A stretch of DNA of 64,000 nucleotides from Farysia itapuensis (taxonomy: Eukaryota > Basidiomycota > Ustilaginomycetes > Ustilaginales > Ustilaginaceae), in assembly GCA_023212645.1 (NCBI GenBank), contig JALBYC010000026.1, forward strand, positions 100,424-164,423, in the 5' to 3' direction. The position numbers and the translations under genes are program-made. Each line of letters starts with the position of its first letter. The stretch's first letter is position 1. Below the pieces are notes generated by a model. It had not been told where the DNA came from, did no database searches, and worked only from the letters and a program-made list of their open reading frames with translations. Shown piece by piece: positions 1 through 10,240 of this stretch.

Positions 1-1
1 T

Positions 2-439
2 GATTCTGGCATCATCTTCAACGTGTCTGACATCAAGATTCGCATCCATCCGCCGTCAGCCGTGTTTACGCAGCCTTTCCAGCTTCATGCCAAGCTTTTG
101 TCCTACAAGACGGAAGATCGCTTTCCTATCCAGCTTGGCCAAGGTCAGCAGCATAACCTGCTGTACTATTTGTCATCGTCGGCGGACAGCACTGAGCCAG
201 TGGCGCTCGCAGCTGAGGTGGGCAATACGATGAGGAATGTAACCATCCTCGTCTCTGGCTGCCCAAGGTCGCTACAGGCACCCTATGGCGAATCTAGCAT
301 GTATGCGGAGGAGGCCACGAACGATTTCGAGTCGCAGTGGAACTGTGCTCTTGACATACGTCCGTTGCTAGTCAATGCAGTGCCGTCACACAGACGGGCT
401 TCCACTCAAGCTCGAACATCCGTCATCACCGCTGTATGA
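2..439 (+). CDS. C-terminal end of an unrecognised protein (5' truncated)
   Basis: The frame is open from base 2 and closes with TGA at 437-439, giving about 145 residues of a gene that begins left of the window. The only early start-like codon is a GTG at 23, so this is taken as an internal part of a longer protein. The segment alternates hydrophobic and polar residues (for example the stretch HPPSAVFTQPFQLHAKLLSY), which suggests a beta-rich, Ig-like domain of the kind found in trafficking-complex subunits, but I cannot name a family. It ends 51 bp before the convergent alcohol dehydrogenase gene. The end could be altered by an unseen intron near 380. Confidence 0.5.
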   Translation, partial: DSGIIFNVSDIKIRIHPPSAVFTQPFQLHAKLLSYKTEDRFPIQLGQGQQHNLLYYLSSSADSTEPVALAAEVGNTMRNVTILVSGCPRSLQAPYGESSMYAEEATNDFESQWNCALDIRPLLVNAVPSHRRASTQARTSVITAV

Positions 440-490
440 ATCAATGTCACTGAATTGCAAGCATGTGAACGTGTGCTATATGAGCGGGAA

Positions 491-1703
491 TTACTTGTCG
501 ACATCGAGGACGATTCGGCCACTGATTTTGCCAGCGGTCATGTCGGCAAAGACCGAGGGCAGGTCGGTAAGACCCTTGAGGATGTAATGCACTTTGACGA
601 CGCCACGCGCTGCAATCTCGAGCGCTTCAACGGCATCTTGACGATTTCCGACCGCCGAGCCAACAATGCGGTACGTAAATGCAACCATGGCAAAGATCGA
701 AACGGGCAGAATCGAGTTGGGCATTCCAACCAGGACCAAAGTGCCACGCGGACGGAGATAGGTGAGCGCCATTTCGTAGGCAGTCGAGCTGGAAGCGGCC
801 ACTACAGCAGCGTGAGCACCAATTCCATCGGCCACTTTCTTGATGTCGGCCGCCAGATCCGTCGTCGTCTTGAAGTCGATACTGTAGAACGGGACTGAGT
901 TTAGCGCTAACCACTCACAGAAAGTACTGAGAGGTACTTACAAGGCTTCACAGCCCAGCTCCAGACTCATCTTACGCTTGTCATCACCAGTGTCAATACC
1001 GATGACTCGGTAGCCGGCGTTTCTGGCGTACTGAACTCCGAGATGGCCAAGTCCACCGCCTGAGCCAGGGATAACAACCCAGTTGCCAGGACGCAGCTGC
1101 GCCTCCTTGAGTGCACGATAGATCGTGACACCGGCACACAGAATCGAAGCGGCCTGGTCCAGAGGGAGAGCGTCGGGGATCTTGGTCAGATAACGCGCAG
1201 TGTGTCGAACATACTGCTGGAAAGTGCCATCGACAGCATAACCACTGGGAAGGTACTGGGGGCAGTTGATTTCGTGCGAAAGTCGGCAGTACTCGCATGC
1301 CAAGCAGGCGTCTGCAATCCACTTGATACCGACTCGGTCACCAATCTGGACGTACTGCTCCGAGGTGGGGCCCATGGCAACCACAATTCCGGTCCCTTCA
1401 TGTCCTCCGATCAGGGGAAGCTTGGTCGGAGCCGGCCAGTCGCCGTTCAACGCGTGCAAGTCACTGTGACACACTCCGGTAAACAGGATCTGTTGCGGGC
1501 CTTTCGTCAGCAAGGGCCACACTCACGGCAACGACAGTCATACTTACTCGGACTAGCACTTCTCCGGCTTTGAGTTCAGCCTGCTTGGTAGTGTCCACCT
1601 CGGTCAGTTGGATTTTTTCCGGTCCGCCATGCTCGTGGAAAATGGCGATACGGTTTTTGGCTGCGAGGTCTCGCTGCGATTCTCTGGGATCTGCTTGCAC
1701 CAT
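491..1703 (-). CDS. Zinc-dependent alcohol dehydrogenase (ADH1-like), three exons
   Basis: Medium-chain alcohol dehydrogenase, predicted to interconvert ethanol and acetaldehyde with NAD(H) in the cytosol. I read exons 1548-1703, 942-1489 and 491-881, joined by introns of 58 bp (1490-1547) and 60 bp (882-941), both GTAAGT...CAG; the joined frame gives 364 residues, close to the 350 of yeast Adh1. Catalytic zinc ligands are Cys59 in GVCHSDLH, His82 in GGHEG and a Cys in ILCAGVT. The structural zinc loop has Cys114, 117, 120 and 128 (DACLACEYC...C). The nucleotide-binding loop is GSGGGLGHLGVQYA. Splicing exon 2 to exon 3 rebuilds the family motif AFIDFK, which supports the junction. The start at 1703 is the first ATG after a TATA box. 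Substrate preference among ADH paralogues cannot be told. Confidence 0.93.
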
Positions 1704-1768
1704 GATTTGCGTCTAGTAAAGATGGCACAACGAGAAGGGGGCTGTATGCATTCCCATCCACCCCCGCA

Positions 1769-1775
1769 TTTTATA
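1769..1775 (-). promoter_or_regulatory. TATA box of the alcohol dehydrogenase gene
   Basis: Minus-strand TATAAAA lies 66 bp upstream of the ATG at 1703, a usual distance for a strongly expressed fungal gene. No transcript evidence is available. Confidence 0.5.
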
Positions 1776-2202
1776 GCTGGCTGTGGGCGAAGTCCACACG
1801 ACATCCCGGGGAAACATCTTCCGCTGGACCCTGATTTGTTGGTTGCCGCCGCTGACAAGCTGTCATATCTTGCAATCGCGCACGGTGCACATCGTTACCA
1901 CATAAATAAGGACACAGACTAGGTAAATAACAACATGTCGGAGTTGTAGACTGATGCGAAGATGCTAGAGAGAAATGCAAAGATGACGAGAGTGACAAAA
2001 GTGACACGGTAAGTTGCGTCGGGACAAAAACGTGGGCAGAAACGCTCAGCAGGGCGGATGGGGGAAGTAGTAAGGGGGTATGTTGTTGAAAGGGGAAGGA
2101 GCGAGCATCGCGTGGGCATTGCAAGAACAGAGGTCCGACCCCCTCTGTTACTCCAGCTCGCCTTCCCGTTTCAGGTATGATGAGCGACAAAAGTCGCTGT
2201 AG
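1776..2202. other. Intergenic spacer: ADH promoter and CBS 3' flank
   Basis: No convincing gene. Minus-strand reading frames here are pyrimidine-rich low complexity (Ser/Leu/Pro runs) and match no family I know. The stretch most likely holds the upstream promoter of the alcohol dehydrogenase and the 3' UTR of the cystathionine beta-synthase gene. Confidence 0.5.
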
Positions 2203-3426
2203 CTAGTGCAGATTGCTGTAGTCAATATCTGCTTGGAAAGTCTCGTCGAGTGCGCCAGAGACTAGCCAGGGCTTGGTGATGTAGTTTCGAATGCTGTCCG
2301 GTAGAACGACGACGACATTAAGACCGGGCTGAGACCCATACTTCTGCCAGCCGGGCGCTCCTGGCTTCAACCAATTGATTGCTGCATTCATAGCGGCACC
2401 TGAGCTACCGCCGACGAGCAACCCTTCGTCGCGGATAAGTCGGCGAGAATAAGCGAAGCTCTCGTCATCCTCGATCTTGACCCACTCATCCACTAGCGCC
2501 TTGTCGAGATTCTGTGGATCGAAATCGTATCCGATACCTTCGACCAGGTAAGCACCGGTATTGCCTTCAGGGAGTTGATTCAAGGATGCAGGGACAGCAA
2601 GCGTGGAACCGACGGGGTCGACACCGAGGACGAAACAAGAGGGGTTGTGGTCCGTCCGCTTGAGACGCGCAGCCATGCCACTGATGGTACCTCCCGTTCC
2701 CACCCCAGCGACAAGCACGTCGACTTTGCTCGACACGGGTGTCGTTGCCACGGCGCCATTGTCATCAGAATCTTGAGTAGATTCTGGGGTGAGAGGCCGA
2801 GTGGCAGGGTCGTCCACCGAGTTGCTGGGCTTAGAAACCGACAGAAGAGAAATATCGGGCAAGGCACCTGCGGAGGTGCTGTACGCAGGAGCGACGCCAG
2901 CTTCAACAGCTTCGATGATCTCCTCTGCCGTAGCCCAGTGTGCAGTCGGGTTGTTTGGGTTGTTGTACTGGTCAAGGATTACAGCATTTGGAATTGCTTG
3001 CTGGAGACGTCGAGCTACCATGATGTTGGAGCGAGGATCGTCATGGGCAGCATCGGTGGGAGTTCGCACTACTTCTGCACCCAAAGCACGCAGCGTGTTG
3101 ACCTTTTCGGCAGACATCTTTTCTGGCAGTACAATAATGCATCGATATCCTCGAATAGCACAAGCGAGGGCAAGGCCTATTCCAGTGTTGCCTGAGGTGG
3201 GCTCGACAATGACCGACTTTCCTGGAATGAGGATTCCGTCCTGCTCAGCGTTGACAAGCATGCGACGCGCGATGCGATCCTTGACACTGCCACCAGCATT
3301 GAAGAATTCGCACTTTGCCAGCACGTTGCATCGAATCCCTTCGCTTTGCGGGACGCGATTCAGTCGAATGAGCGGTGTATCGCCAACCGCGGAAAGGGCA
3401 TCTGGTAGAATGGCCTGTGGGCGCAT
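2203..3426 (-). CDS. CYS4: Cystathionine beta-synthase, catalytic core only
   Basis: PLP enzyme of transsulfuration that condenses serine with homocysteine to cystathionine. The first ATG of the open frame is at 3426 and gives 407 residues. Visible are the PLP lysine Lys49 in GGSVKDR, the substrate loop EPTSGNTG (about 75-82), the phosphate-binding GTGGT (about 243-247) and a GGSSG serine loop. The block ILDQYNNPNNPTAHW is typical of CBS rather than bacterial O-acetylserine sulfhydrylase. Two oddities: an acidic, Ser/Thr-rich insertion at about residues 175-233 before the GTGGT loop, and an end right after the catalytic core, so the C-terminal Bateman (CBS) pair of yeast Cys4 is missing, as is the heme domain of animals. 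A cysteine synthase role remains possible. Confidence 0.85.
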   Translation of the reverse strand: MRPQAILPDALSAVGDTPLIRLNRVPQSEGIRCNVLAKCEFFNAGGSVKDRIARRMLVNAEQDGILIPGKSVIVEPTSGNTGIGLALACAIRGYRCIIVLPEKMSAEKVNTLRALGAEVVRTPTDAAHDDPRSNIMVARRLQQAIPNAVILDQYNNPNNPTAHWATAEEIIEAVEAGVAPAYSTSAGALPDISLLSVSKPSNSVDDPATRPLTPESTQDSDDNGAVATTPVSSKVDVLVAGVGTGGTISGMAARLKRTDHNPSCFVLGVDPVGSTLAVPASLNQLPEGNTGAYLVEGIGYDFDPQNLDKALVDEWVKIEDDESFAYSRRLIRDEGLLVGGSSGAAMNAAINWLKPGAPGWQKYGSQPGLNVVVVLPDSIRNYITKPWLVSGALDETFQADIDYSNLH

Positions 3427-3877
3427 AGCTAGATAGAGACCAGCAAGAGACTGATGGTCGTGAGGCAAGGGGCCACACACCACTGCCACGACAAACTTTT
3501 TTGGCTAAAAGACCCACGGAAACCACGTGTCGCTGCATCGGCTTCAACGGCTTTGCAGGGCTCGGACCCTCGGATGCGCCAAAAGAGAAAAAAAATCGAA
3601 AAAGACTAAATCATGTGTTAGAGCTAAAAGGGTCGCCGAGAAGTCCATGGTCCAGACCTAACATCTTGGCATGACGCAAGTTCATGCAAATTGTATGCAC
3701 TTATGCAGACCCGCGTTTGCTGTTCCGCTGTCCCACCCTCGGCGTGTTTGGTCCTCATCTATATTCCTCCTTCATCCCATCCTAGCCCATTCCTTAGTCC
3801 GGTCGCGACCATGCTGATGCACAGAGCACTGCTGCGCTGATCTCTGTATATCTGGCTGCTTGTATTACTGGCTCAAC
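3427..3877. promoter_or_regulatory. Head-to-head spacer between CBS and the CSC1-like gene
   Basis: About 450 bp with no coding signal separates two divergent genes, so it should hold both promoters. A tract of A's near 3587-3603 and pyrimidine-rich DNA near 3760-3790 are visible. I can assign no specific operator. Confidence 0.45.
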
Positions 3878-6800
3878 ATGGCTGATGCCAGCTCTAGAGG
3901 TGTGGATTCGGCCTTCCAAGGTCTCGTGACCACTACGGCCATCTTTGCAGCCGTCGGTGGTGCTGCAGCGATTGGCTATGAGGTTCTGCGTCAATTTCGA
4001 CGTCTCCCCGACCGGCGTCTGTCCAAGTTTTGGCGTCGCGATCCACAGCAGAGGCATGCTCCAGGTGGGGTCCAGGATACCGCTCGCCACACACGCACAG
4101 TAGATACGTGCGAAGATTGGGAGATGGGCCACCTGTACCATGCCAGAGTCTTCCATGCCACCAATCCTTCTCCACCGCTGCCAAGATGGCCCCTTGCATG
4201 GGTCAAGCGAGCGATTCGTTTCAACGATCTCTTCTATGCAGAGCATACCGGTATGGACACAGTGGTTTATGTTCGATTCCTACGTGCATGCTTCTACTGG
4301 GTGTTGCTGCAGACCTTGACGACCGCTCCCATTCTACTCACCATCCACATCAAGTTCAGTAAAGGTGTCTCTTCCACTGATATGGCTAGAGCCTCGCTCT
4401 CGTACCTAGTCGCTCAACCGATCGACCCTAATTGTGTTAATACCGAGACAAAGTGCGCCACACGACCCAATCCTCAGGGTCGCTCTTTGTTGTGGATTCA
4501 CTTGACTCTTTTGTGGTATCTCAGTATAAGCTGGATATTTGCCCTCTGGTGGGTAGGCTCAGGGTCACTTCGCATCCGCAGGATGATGATCGCCAAGACA
4601 AGAGATACAGTTAGGCAGACTCGCCTCGACAAAGCCGCTGCCGCACCGCTCGAATCATCCTCAGACACCAGCGATGGGTGGCGTCAGCGCACACTCATGG
4701 TACTCAACTTGCCTGCCACAATGCGAGATGAGGCCAGCATCCGCCGATACTTCGAAGAGTTTCTACGCCCGGATGACGAGAGCGTGTTGACACGCAGCTC
4801 GTCCCTGGCTCAGCAACAATCTGCTCCACAGACAAGACTGGGCAACAGTTCAGACTCATCCCCGCCAGTTGAGCAAAGCTCCTCTGACACCGACGCACCA
4901 AGCAAGAATCAACGTGACTCTCAGCCCGATCGCAATCTCAAAAGCCCAGTTCAGACCGTAGTACTTGTTCGCAGAATGAACGAGCTCGCGTCGATGCTGG
5001 CCAGACGACAAGATGTCCTCAATCAGCTAGAAGCCGCGCACGTTAAGCTTGCCCAAGATGTGCTCATCACCGTCGCTAAACGCACAGCCAAGATGAGGAA
5101 GAGGGAAGGTCAGCAATCTGGCAACACTGGATCTGATGTCGAGCTTCCATCAGCCAAAAGTCATCTCCCACTTAGACTATCTGCCCTTTTGCATCGAAAG
5201 AACACCATCGACGCCAAGAATGACTCCGGCCTTTCGACCCCTGCGGAGAATGACTTACCACCAGACGTCGAAAAATTGGGCCCAGTATCGCTGACTGATG
5301 TCGCCAAAGCACGACAAGATGATCTAGCGCGTCGTCTAGCGCGCTTCGCACCCACTCATCGTGGTCTGCATCCGCAAGAGGCGCAGCTAATGGGGTCTGT
5401 TCATAGCAAAGACGACGACGAAGTGGGCGAGACTATTTGGGAAGCACTCCACCAGCTTCCTCGAGAACTTCTGGACCCTTACCAGCCAGCGACTCGTCTT
5501 TCTGCTCTCTTCCGTGGTCAGACCGTGCCTACGATTGATTACTTGCTCACCAAGCTCAACTTATTGACGGCTCTAGTCAACGAAATGCGGTCTCGTCCAC
5601 CCACGAGCTACGAGCCTACCACAACCGCCTTTGTCACCTTCCGAGATCCGCGACAAGCACGTATGGTGTGGCGCGAGCTCAAGGACCAGATTGTCGTCAA
5701 GGTCCGACTTGCGCCAGAGGTAAAGGATCTTGACTGGGATCGCTTGATGAAGACTTCGTTCACGGGCGACGTCGTACGAAGTATCGGTGTCGCCATCGGT
5801 ACATGGGCGTTCACCATCTTTTGGGTCATTATTATCAACTTCATCACTATCGGTGTGTTCAGTGTCAAGAATCTCAAACAGATACCTGGTCTCAATGGTT
5901 TCTTCGAACGCAATCCCAACATCGAAGGATTTGTATCGATCACTTTGCCACCAATCATCGTGTCGCTCATTTCCATGTCGATTCCCGAGCTGATCTTCCA
6001 GGTCAGCAAGCGAGCGCAAGGGTTCGTTACCTTCAGCGCACTCTACGACATGTGTCTAGTCCGATACTGGAAATTCGTGATCTGCAACGTTGTCATCTTC
6101 TTCTGCGTCGGCTCCACGGCCATTGAAACCATCCTGACAAAAGTCGGCGATACTGGCTCGATCCTGGATACGATTGGAACCGCATTCCCGACAGCTGCAC
6201 CTTTCTTTGTCTCCTACTTGATTCTTCAACTGGCTTTGCAGTCAGGTTTCGAGCATGTCGGTTTCATGATTGCTCTGCTGCAACACTTTGGTGCCAACAA
6301 GTCCGTCACGCCACGAACGCGGGCCATCAAAACACTTCCACGCAATTTCAATCGGTACTACTGGCTTCCGCTTCACCTCAACATTATGGCCATCGTCTTT
6401 ATCTTCGCGCTACTGAACCCACTCATGATTCCATTTGCTCTTGTCTACCTGAGCGTGGCTCTAGTGGTGTTCAAGAAGAACTTCGCCTACCACTACTATC
6501 GACGCTTCAACGAGATGGAGGGTGTCGTCTACTTTACCCGCATGTTGCGTTTCACGTTGGACTCGATCATCGTGATGCAAGCTGTGCTGCTCATCTTTTT
6601 CTCCGTTATCCAAGAAGGTGCGGTATATATCGGTATGACCGCCGTCCTCATTCCTCTGACCGTCATCACCAAGATTATTGCGACGCGCTTGTGGAAGTCA
6701 CAGTGCAGAGCAGTTGATGACGATGAGGCTGATGCCTTGTGCGGTATCGAATCACGCGACGATCTATTGCAAAAGTCCGACCAGGAGGCGCCTCGGTCAC

Positions 6801-9415
6801 AGGAGGCACAAGACATCGCTGTCCCACTTGACGCCAGAGCAACGGGACGATACCCCACTGTGACGCCTCCCCCAACATCTGGCTCCAATTTCCACCGTGC
6901 TTGGCAGAAAGTGCACGACTCGTTCAACGCGAACGGTCTGGACAAGCCTAGCTATCTGGCTACGGCGCATGCAAACGGCAAGTTGACAAGCAATCCGGTG
7001 GAAATGGGTGCCAGAGGCTTTGCAAAAACGCCAAGATACGTGATCGGTCAAACTGCCAAGCACGCGTTCCACTATCGAAACGCCGCCAAAGCGCTGGGAA
7101 GTGGGAACATCTCGGCTAGGGCTAGCGTGGATCAGCTTGCGCCGCCTTCGCGCGAACAAGTGTCTGGGCTACCAGCCACGAGTCGACTGCACGAACATCA
7201 TTTCGCAGGCTCTCAACAAGGCTCGCAGTCCGAGCTTCGAGAGTCGAGCGCACTTGACCCAAGCTCTAACGCATCTAAAAAGAAAAAAGTCGACTATGGA
7301 CGCTCTCCCATGTCGCAATTGAGCTTGCGGCGCGGCGGCAGCAAACGAAGCGAAGAACGACCATTCCTTTCCGGATTCGATGCGGTCTCCGCTCACGCTC
7401 CAGTTCCTAGCGAAGACGACTACGATCTGAGCTTCGAAGACGGCGACGCTCCCTTCCTCGCTCGATCGGAAGAAGAACAGTACGTCTCGCCTCGCCGAAG
7501 TCGTCTCAGTGGCAACCACAGCACGGTGAAAAGAAAACGCAGCCAACTGGCTACAGTCATCGACGAAGATGCTCACGATGAGACTGTTGAGGATGTCGAA
7601 ATGCGCCGGGAGGCAGTACAGTCGTATGATCCCCTTTCCCATTCGGGAGAGGGGTATAGCAGCGGATCCCCGCTTGCCATGCAGACCAGCTTCACTTTCA
7701 AAAAGGCACGCAAGAGTCTTGACGAGGATGAAGAAGACGAAGAGGAGTTGACTGGTCACGAGCTGGTCCGTATGCATCCTGCAGTGCGCTGGGACGATAC
7801 CCCCAACAATTCGGCACGGTACAACAATCCCTTCTACAATCAAGACTTGGACACCTTCCTTTGGCTGCCACGAAACCCGATCGCGCCTTTGGATCTGTGC
7901 GACACTGTCGAATGGTATGGACCAGCTCTTGTCAGCTCTCAAGGTGGACGCGGTATCATCGGAGAATGGGACGACGATGAAGGCAGCATGGACGGCAGTG
8001 GTCACGACGGCGAAAAGGGGATGCAGACAGATGACGAGATTCCATTCGGTGGTGAAGCTGCCGACATGGGTCGATCTCACGACGTCTTGCTTGGTGGGTA
8101 TGAAGAGATCGTGCTTCCTCACCAACTCGCTCGTCACCTGGAGCAGGTAGAGACAGTAGATGAAGCGGTCGACCCTGGTGCAAGCGTGCCTCGGAACATG
8201 ATGGAGCAGTACAAGCGCGCGGTACGAAGGCACAGTGGCGTTGGCTCCGACGCCAGCTCTGGCGATCGAACCTCATCTGGTCTGTTGCGTAAGCCTAGCA
8301 ACGTCTCTGCGTCGTCCGAACATGGCTACGCCGGACCAGGATTGTTGCAAGTCCCGTCCGGTAACTCGGGCGCGAGTGGAGACTCGATCGAGGCGCCATC
8401 AAGTCCCAAGCTTAACCGCAAGACATCGTCGCATCTGGAACGCAAAGGCGCTGGTGATCCTCTGTCGAGTGTCCCTGAAACCGGTGTCATGATTCCTCGG
8501 CGCAGCACTAGCCGTCGGGGACGTAATGAAGGTGGTAAGGTGGAAGCGAGCGGCGCTGAAGCAGAAGTGGCGGCAGAGCCAAAGACCCCTCGTCATCAGG
8601 CCAGCACGAGCTTTGCAACAGGCAACGACACGCAGACGACAGAGGTGTCGCCCTCGAAGCTCCGCGTGCCTGATGAATCTGCATCAAAGATACAGCGTCG
8701 TCATGCATCTGGCGCAATGAGCCGAACGAGTGGGTACAGTGCAGACACGGCTCAGCGAACCGTGACACTCCGGGCTGCTCTTCGAGCTGAAGCCCTGGAA
8801 GAGGAGCGCCGAATCGGACTGCGCGAGCGTCTGGCCGTAGCTAAGCGTCGCAAGAAGAACCAGCATGCTTCGAACGTGCCTGACGATCTACCCGACAATC
8901 TGACGGAAGCAGGCGTTGAAGCGCTGGAGACGGCATCAACGGTCCACCCCAACGACTCAATCATGGGACGGTACGAAGCACAGCATCGTCAAAGGGAAGC
9001 GACCGAATTTGGCAGCAAGACAGGCGATGTTTCGCACAGCCGCGACATCTCGACTGGATCCATGTTTGTCCCTCGCAATGCAACGACGAACAACGATAGC
9101 AGTCGGTTCCGATCAGCGGCAATGGGCGTGCTCAGTCTCTCACGGACATCGAGAGTGACTAAGCGTCAGAACGATCAAGCGCCCATGGCGATGCAAGATC
9201 TCGGCAGCCCAAGCGCAGTCCGACAGCCGCCGTTACCTCCAAACGAAGCCGACACCACTGCACAGTCTTTAGCGATCCAATCCAACGTAGTACCCAGTTC
9301 CTCGATGCCTAGTATTGCCGAGTCATCGACCCCCACACCGAGCGTGGCAGGCGAGCGAGCCAATCTTCAAATCGAGTCAACACCTGCCAAGGCTCGACAC
9401 TCTGCACAGTCATAG
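3878..9415 (+). CDS. CSC1/OSCA/TMEM63-type osmosensitive cation channel with a very long C-terminal tail
   Basis: Predicted membrane channel of the DUF221 family (calcium-permeable, stretch or osmotically gated). The first in-frame ATG is at 3878 and gives 1845 residues, about twice the usual length. In order: an N-terminal TM near 15-35, TMs near 115-135 and 205-225, a cytosolic RNA-fold-like domain starting around NLPATMRDEASIRRYFEEFL and split by Ser-rich and charged inserts, then the seven-TM pore block (about 635-935). A PHM7_ext-like patch (NPFYNQDLDTFLWLPR, about 1310-1340) sits in the tail. The remaining roughly 900 residues are Ser/Arg/Asp-rich and look disordered, with a charged helical patch (RAEALEEERRIGLRERLAVA). 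Single exon. The channel call is strong; the role of the tail is unknown. Confidence 0.88.
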   Translation: MADASSRGVDSAFQGLVTTTAIFAAVGGAAAIGYEVLRQFRRLPDRRLSKFWRRDPQQRHAPGGVQDTARHTRTVDTCEDWEMGHLYHARVFHATNPSPPLPRWPLAWVKRAIRFNDLFYAEHTGMDTVVYVRFLRACFYWVLLQTLTTAPILLTIHIKFSKGVSSTDMARASLSYLVAQPIDPNCVNTETKCATRPNPQGRSLLWIHLTLLWYLSISWIFALWWVGSGSLRIRRMMIAKTRDTVRQTRLDKAAAAPLESSSDTSDGWRQRTLMVLNLPATMRDEASIRRYFEEFLRPDDESVLTRSSSLAQQQSAPQTRLGNSSDSSPPVEQSSSDTDAPSKNQRDSQPDRNLKSPVQTVVLVRRMNELASMLARRQDVLNQLEAAHVKLAQDVLITVAKRTAKMRKREGQQSGNTGSDVELPSAKSHLPLRLSALLHRKNTIDAKNDSGLSTPAENDLPPDVEKLGPVSLTDVAKARQDDLARRLARFAPTHRGLHPQEAQLMGSVHSKDDDEVGETIWEALHQLPRELLDPYQPATRLSALFRGQTVPTIDYLLTKLNLLTALVNEMRSRPPTSYEPTTTAFVTFRDPRQARMVWRELKDQIVVKVRLAPEVKDLDWDRLMKTSFTGDVVRSIGVAIGTWAFTIFWVIIINFITIGVFSVKNLKQIPGLNGFFERNPNIEGFVSITLPPIIVSLISMSIPELIFQVSKRAQGFVTFSALYDMCLVRYWKFVICNVVIFFCVGSTAIETILTKVGDTGSILDTIGTAFPTAAPFFVSYLILQLALQSGFEHVGFMIALLQHFGANKSVTPRTRAIKTLPRNFNRYYWLPLHLNIMAIVFIFALLNPLMIPFALVYLSVALVVFKKNFAYHYYRRFNEMEGVVYFTRMLRFTLDSIIVMQAVLLIFFSVIQEGAVYIGMTAVLIPLTVITKIIATRLWKSQCRAVDDDEADALCGIESRDDLLQKSDQEAPRSQEAQDIAVPLDARATGRYPTVTPPPTSGSNFHRAWQKVHDSFNANGLDKPSYLATAHANGKLTSNPVEMGARGFAKTPRYVIGQTAKHAFHYRNAAKALGSGNISARASVDQLAPPSREQVSGLPATSRLHEHHFAGSQQGSQSELRESSALDPSSNASKKKKVDYGRSPMSQLSLRRGGSKRSEERPFLSGFDAVSAHAPVPSEDDYDLSFEDGDAPFLARSEEEQYVSPRRSRLSGNHSTVKRKRSQLATVIDEDAHDETVEDVEMRREAVQSYDPLSHSGEGYSSGSPLAMQTSFTFKKARKSLDEDEEDEEELTGHELVRMHPAVRWDDTPNNSARYNNPFYNQDLDTFLWLPRNPIAPLDLCDTVEWYGPALVSSQGGRGIIGEWDDDEGSMDGSGHDGEKGMQTDDEIPFGGEAADMGRSHDVLLGGYEEIVLPHQLARHLEQVETVDEAVDPGASVPRNMMEQYKRAVRRHSGVGSDASSGDRTSSGLLRKPSNVSASSEHGYAGPGLLQVPSGNSGASGDSIEAPSSPKLNRKTSSHLERKGAGDPLSSVPETGVMIPRRSTSRRGRNEGGKVEASGAEAEVAAEPKTPRHQASTSFATGNDTQTTEVSPSKLRVPDESASKIQRRHASGAMSRTSGYSADTAQRTVTLRAALRAEALEEERRIGLRERLAVAKRRKKNQHASNVPDDLPDNLTEAGVEALETASTVHPNDSIMGRYEAQHRQREATEFGSKTGDVSHSRDISTGSMFVPRNATTNNDSSRFRSAAMGVLSLSRTSRVTKRQNDQAPMAMQDLGSPSAVRQPPLPPNEADTTAQSLAIQSNVVPSSSMPSIAESSTPTPSVAGERANLQIESTPAKARHSAQS

Positions 9416-10155
9416 ATTTATTCTGCCCTATCATACCTTAGCACTCACGATGTATATATGACTCCCAGATGAATGAAGCGAAGGCCCGATTCCATGACTC
9501 GAACTTGCGAGTCCCGAGATCGGCGCGAAACCAAAAGGTCGGATTCCGCGGACTGGCACCTTTTGGGTCACGGATGAACCGATCCGATGCAAACCAATCT
9601 CGCTCCGCGCACGCAATGGAGAATTTCGCCAGACTTGAATTGCAATTACAAAGTTCACGCGACCAAGGAATTCCGAGTTGTAGCCAAGAGCTAAGAAAAG
9701 AAACCAGACTCCTTAGCTCCGAAAACAGTCCCACAATGCATGCAGATGGGCAACTGACGGCATGGTAAACAAGACGCGCCCACCCTCGTGTGTAGCTTAT
9801 CCTATCAACAATTTCCTTAGCTGAACATGCGCAAGGATGCCAGCTGTCAACGTTGATGCTCCTCGATCAATCTGATATCTATGGCGGCGCATGCACGTCC
9901 AGTGTGTGTTGCCCGGATGCCATGTTCCGGAGTGTTTTGCGATCTGTGATTGGGGAAGGATTTGCATGACGTGTTTTGCCGACACCGAGGCCGCTACGTT
10001 AATTTTTTCTGGTGAAAGAAAACTCACTCCGCGGAACGCCTCCCCTGCTTCGCCTGCCTCTCTCGGCGGCCCTCAACTGCGCAATCCATGCTCGATCCTT
10101 GATTGCCAATCAGGCCATCCTCGGATCTTCTCTGCAGAGATACGTTTGTGAATTT
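9416..10155. other. Intergenic spacer between the CSC1-like and ABC transporter genes
   Basis: Short frames on both strands match no family. It contains two small inverted repeats (9496-9513 and 9530-9568) just past the CSC1-like stop, probably in its 3' UTR, and presumably the upstream promoter of the ABC transporter. Confidence 0.45.
9496..9513 (+). repeat. Short perfect hairpin downstream of the CSC1-like gene
   Basis: GACTCG, a 6-nt loop AACTTG, then CGAGTC form a perfect 6-bp stem 81 bp after the stop codon. A second imperfect hairpin follows (9530-9539 with 9558-9568, ACCAAAAGGT pairing with ACCTTTTGGGT). They could structure the 3' UTR; chance is also plausible. Confidence 0.35.
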
Positions 10156-10162
10156 TATATAA
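10156..10162 (+). promoter_or_regulatory. TATA box of the PDR-type ABC transporter gene
   Basis: TATATAA lies 79 bp before the ATG at 10241, in an otherwise GC-rich spacer and at a typical distance for a strong fungal promoter. Confidence 0.55.
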
Positions 10163-10240
10163 GGGTTTCTCCAACACCCTCGCTGGCCCACGCGAGTATC
10201 CCTCTTTCCCATCAACATAGCAAAGGAAGACGTTGCGATC

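Noticed and set aside
1771..2190. Minus-strand frame of 139 codons upstream of the ADH gene
   Set aside because: It is low complexity from pyrimidine-rich DNA, has no family motif and covers the ADH TATA box and promoter.
7169..8233. Minus-strand frame of 354 codons inside the CSC1-like tail
   Set aside because: It is antisense to a long coding exon with biased codons; composition is explained by the sense strand, and no motif was seen.
9469..9768. Possible tRNA or structured RNA in the spacer after the CSC1-like gene
   Set aside because: Small hairpins are present, but I found no cloverleaf with A and B boxes; only the hairpins are reported.
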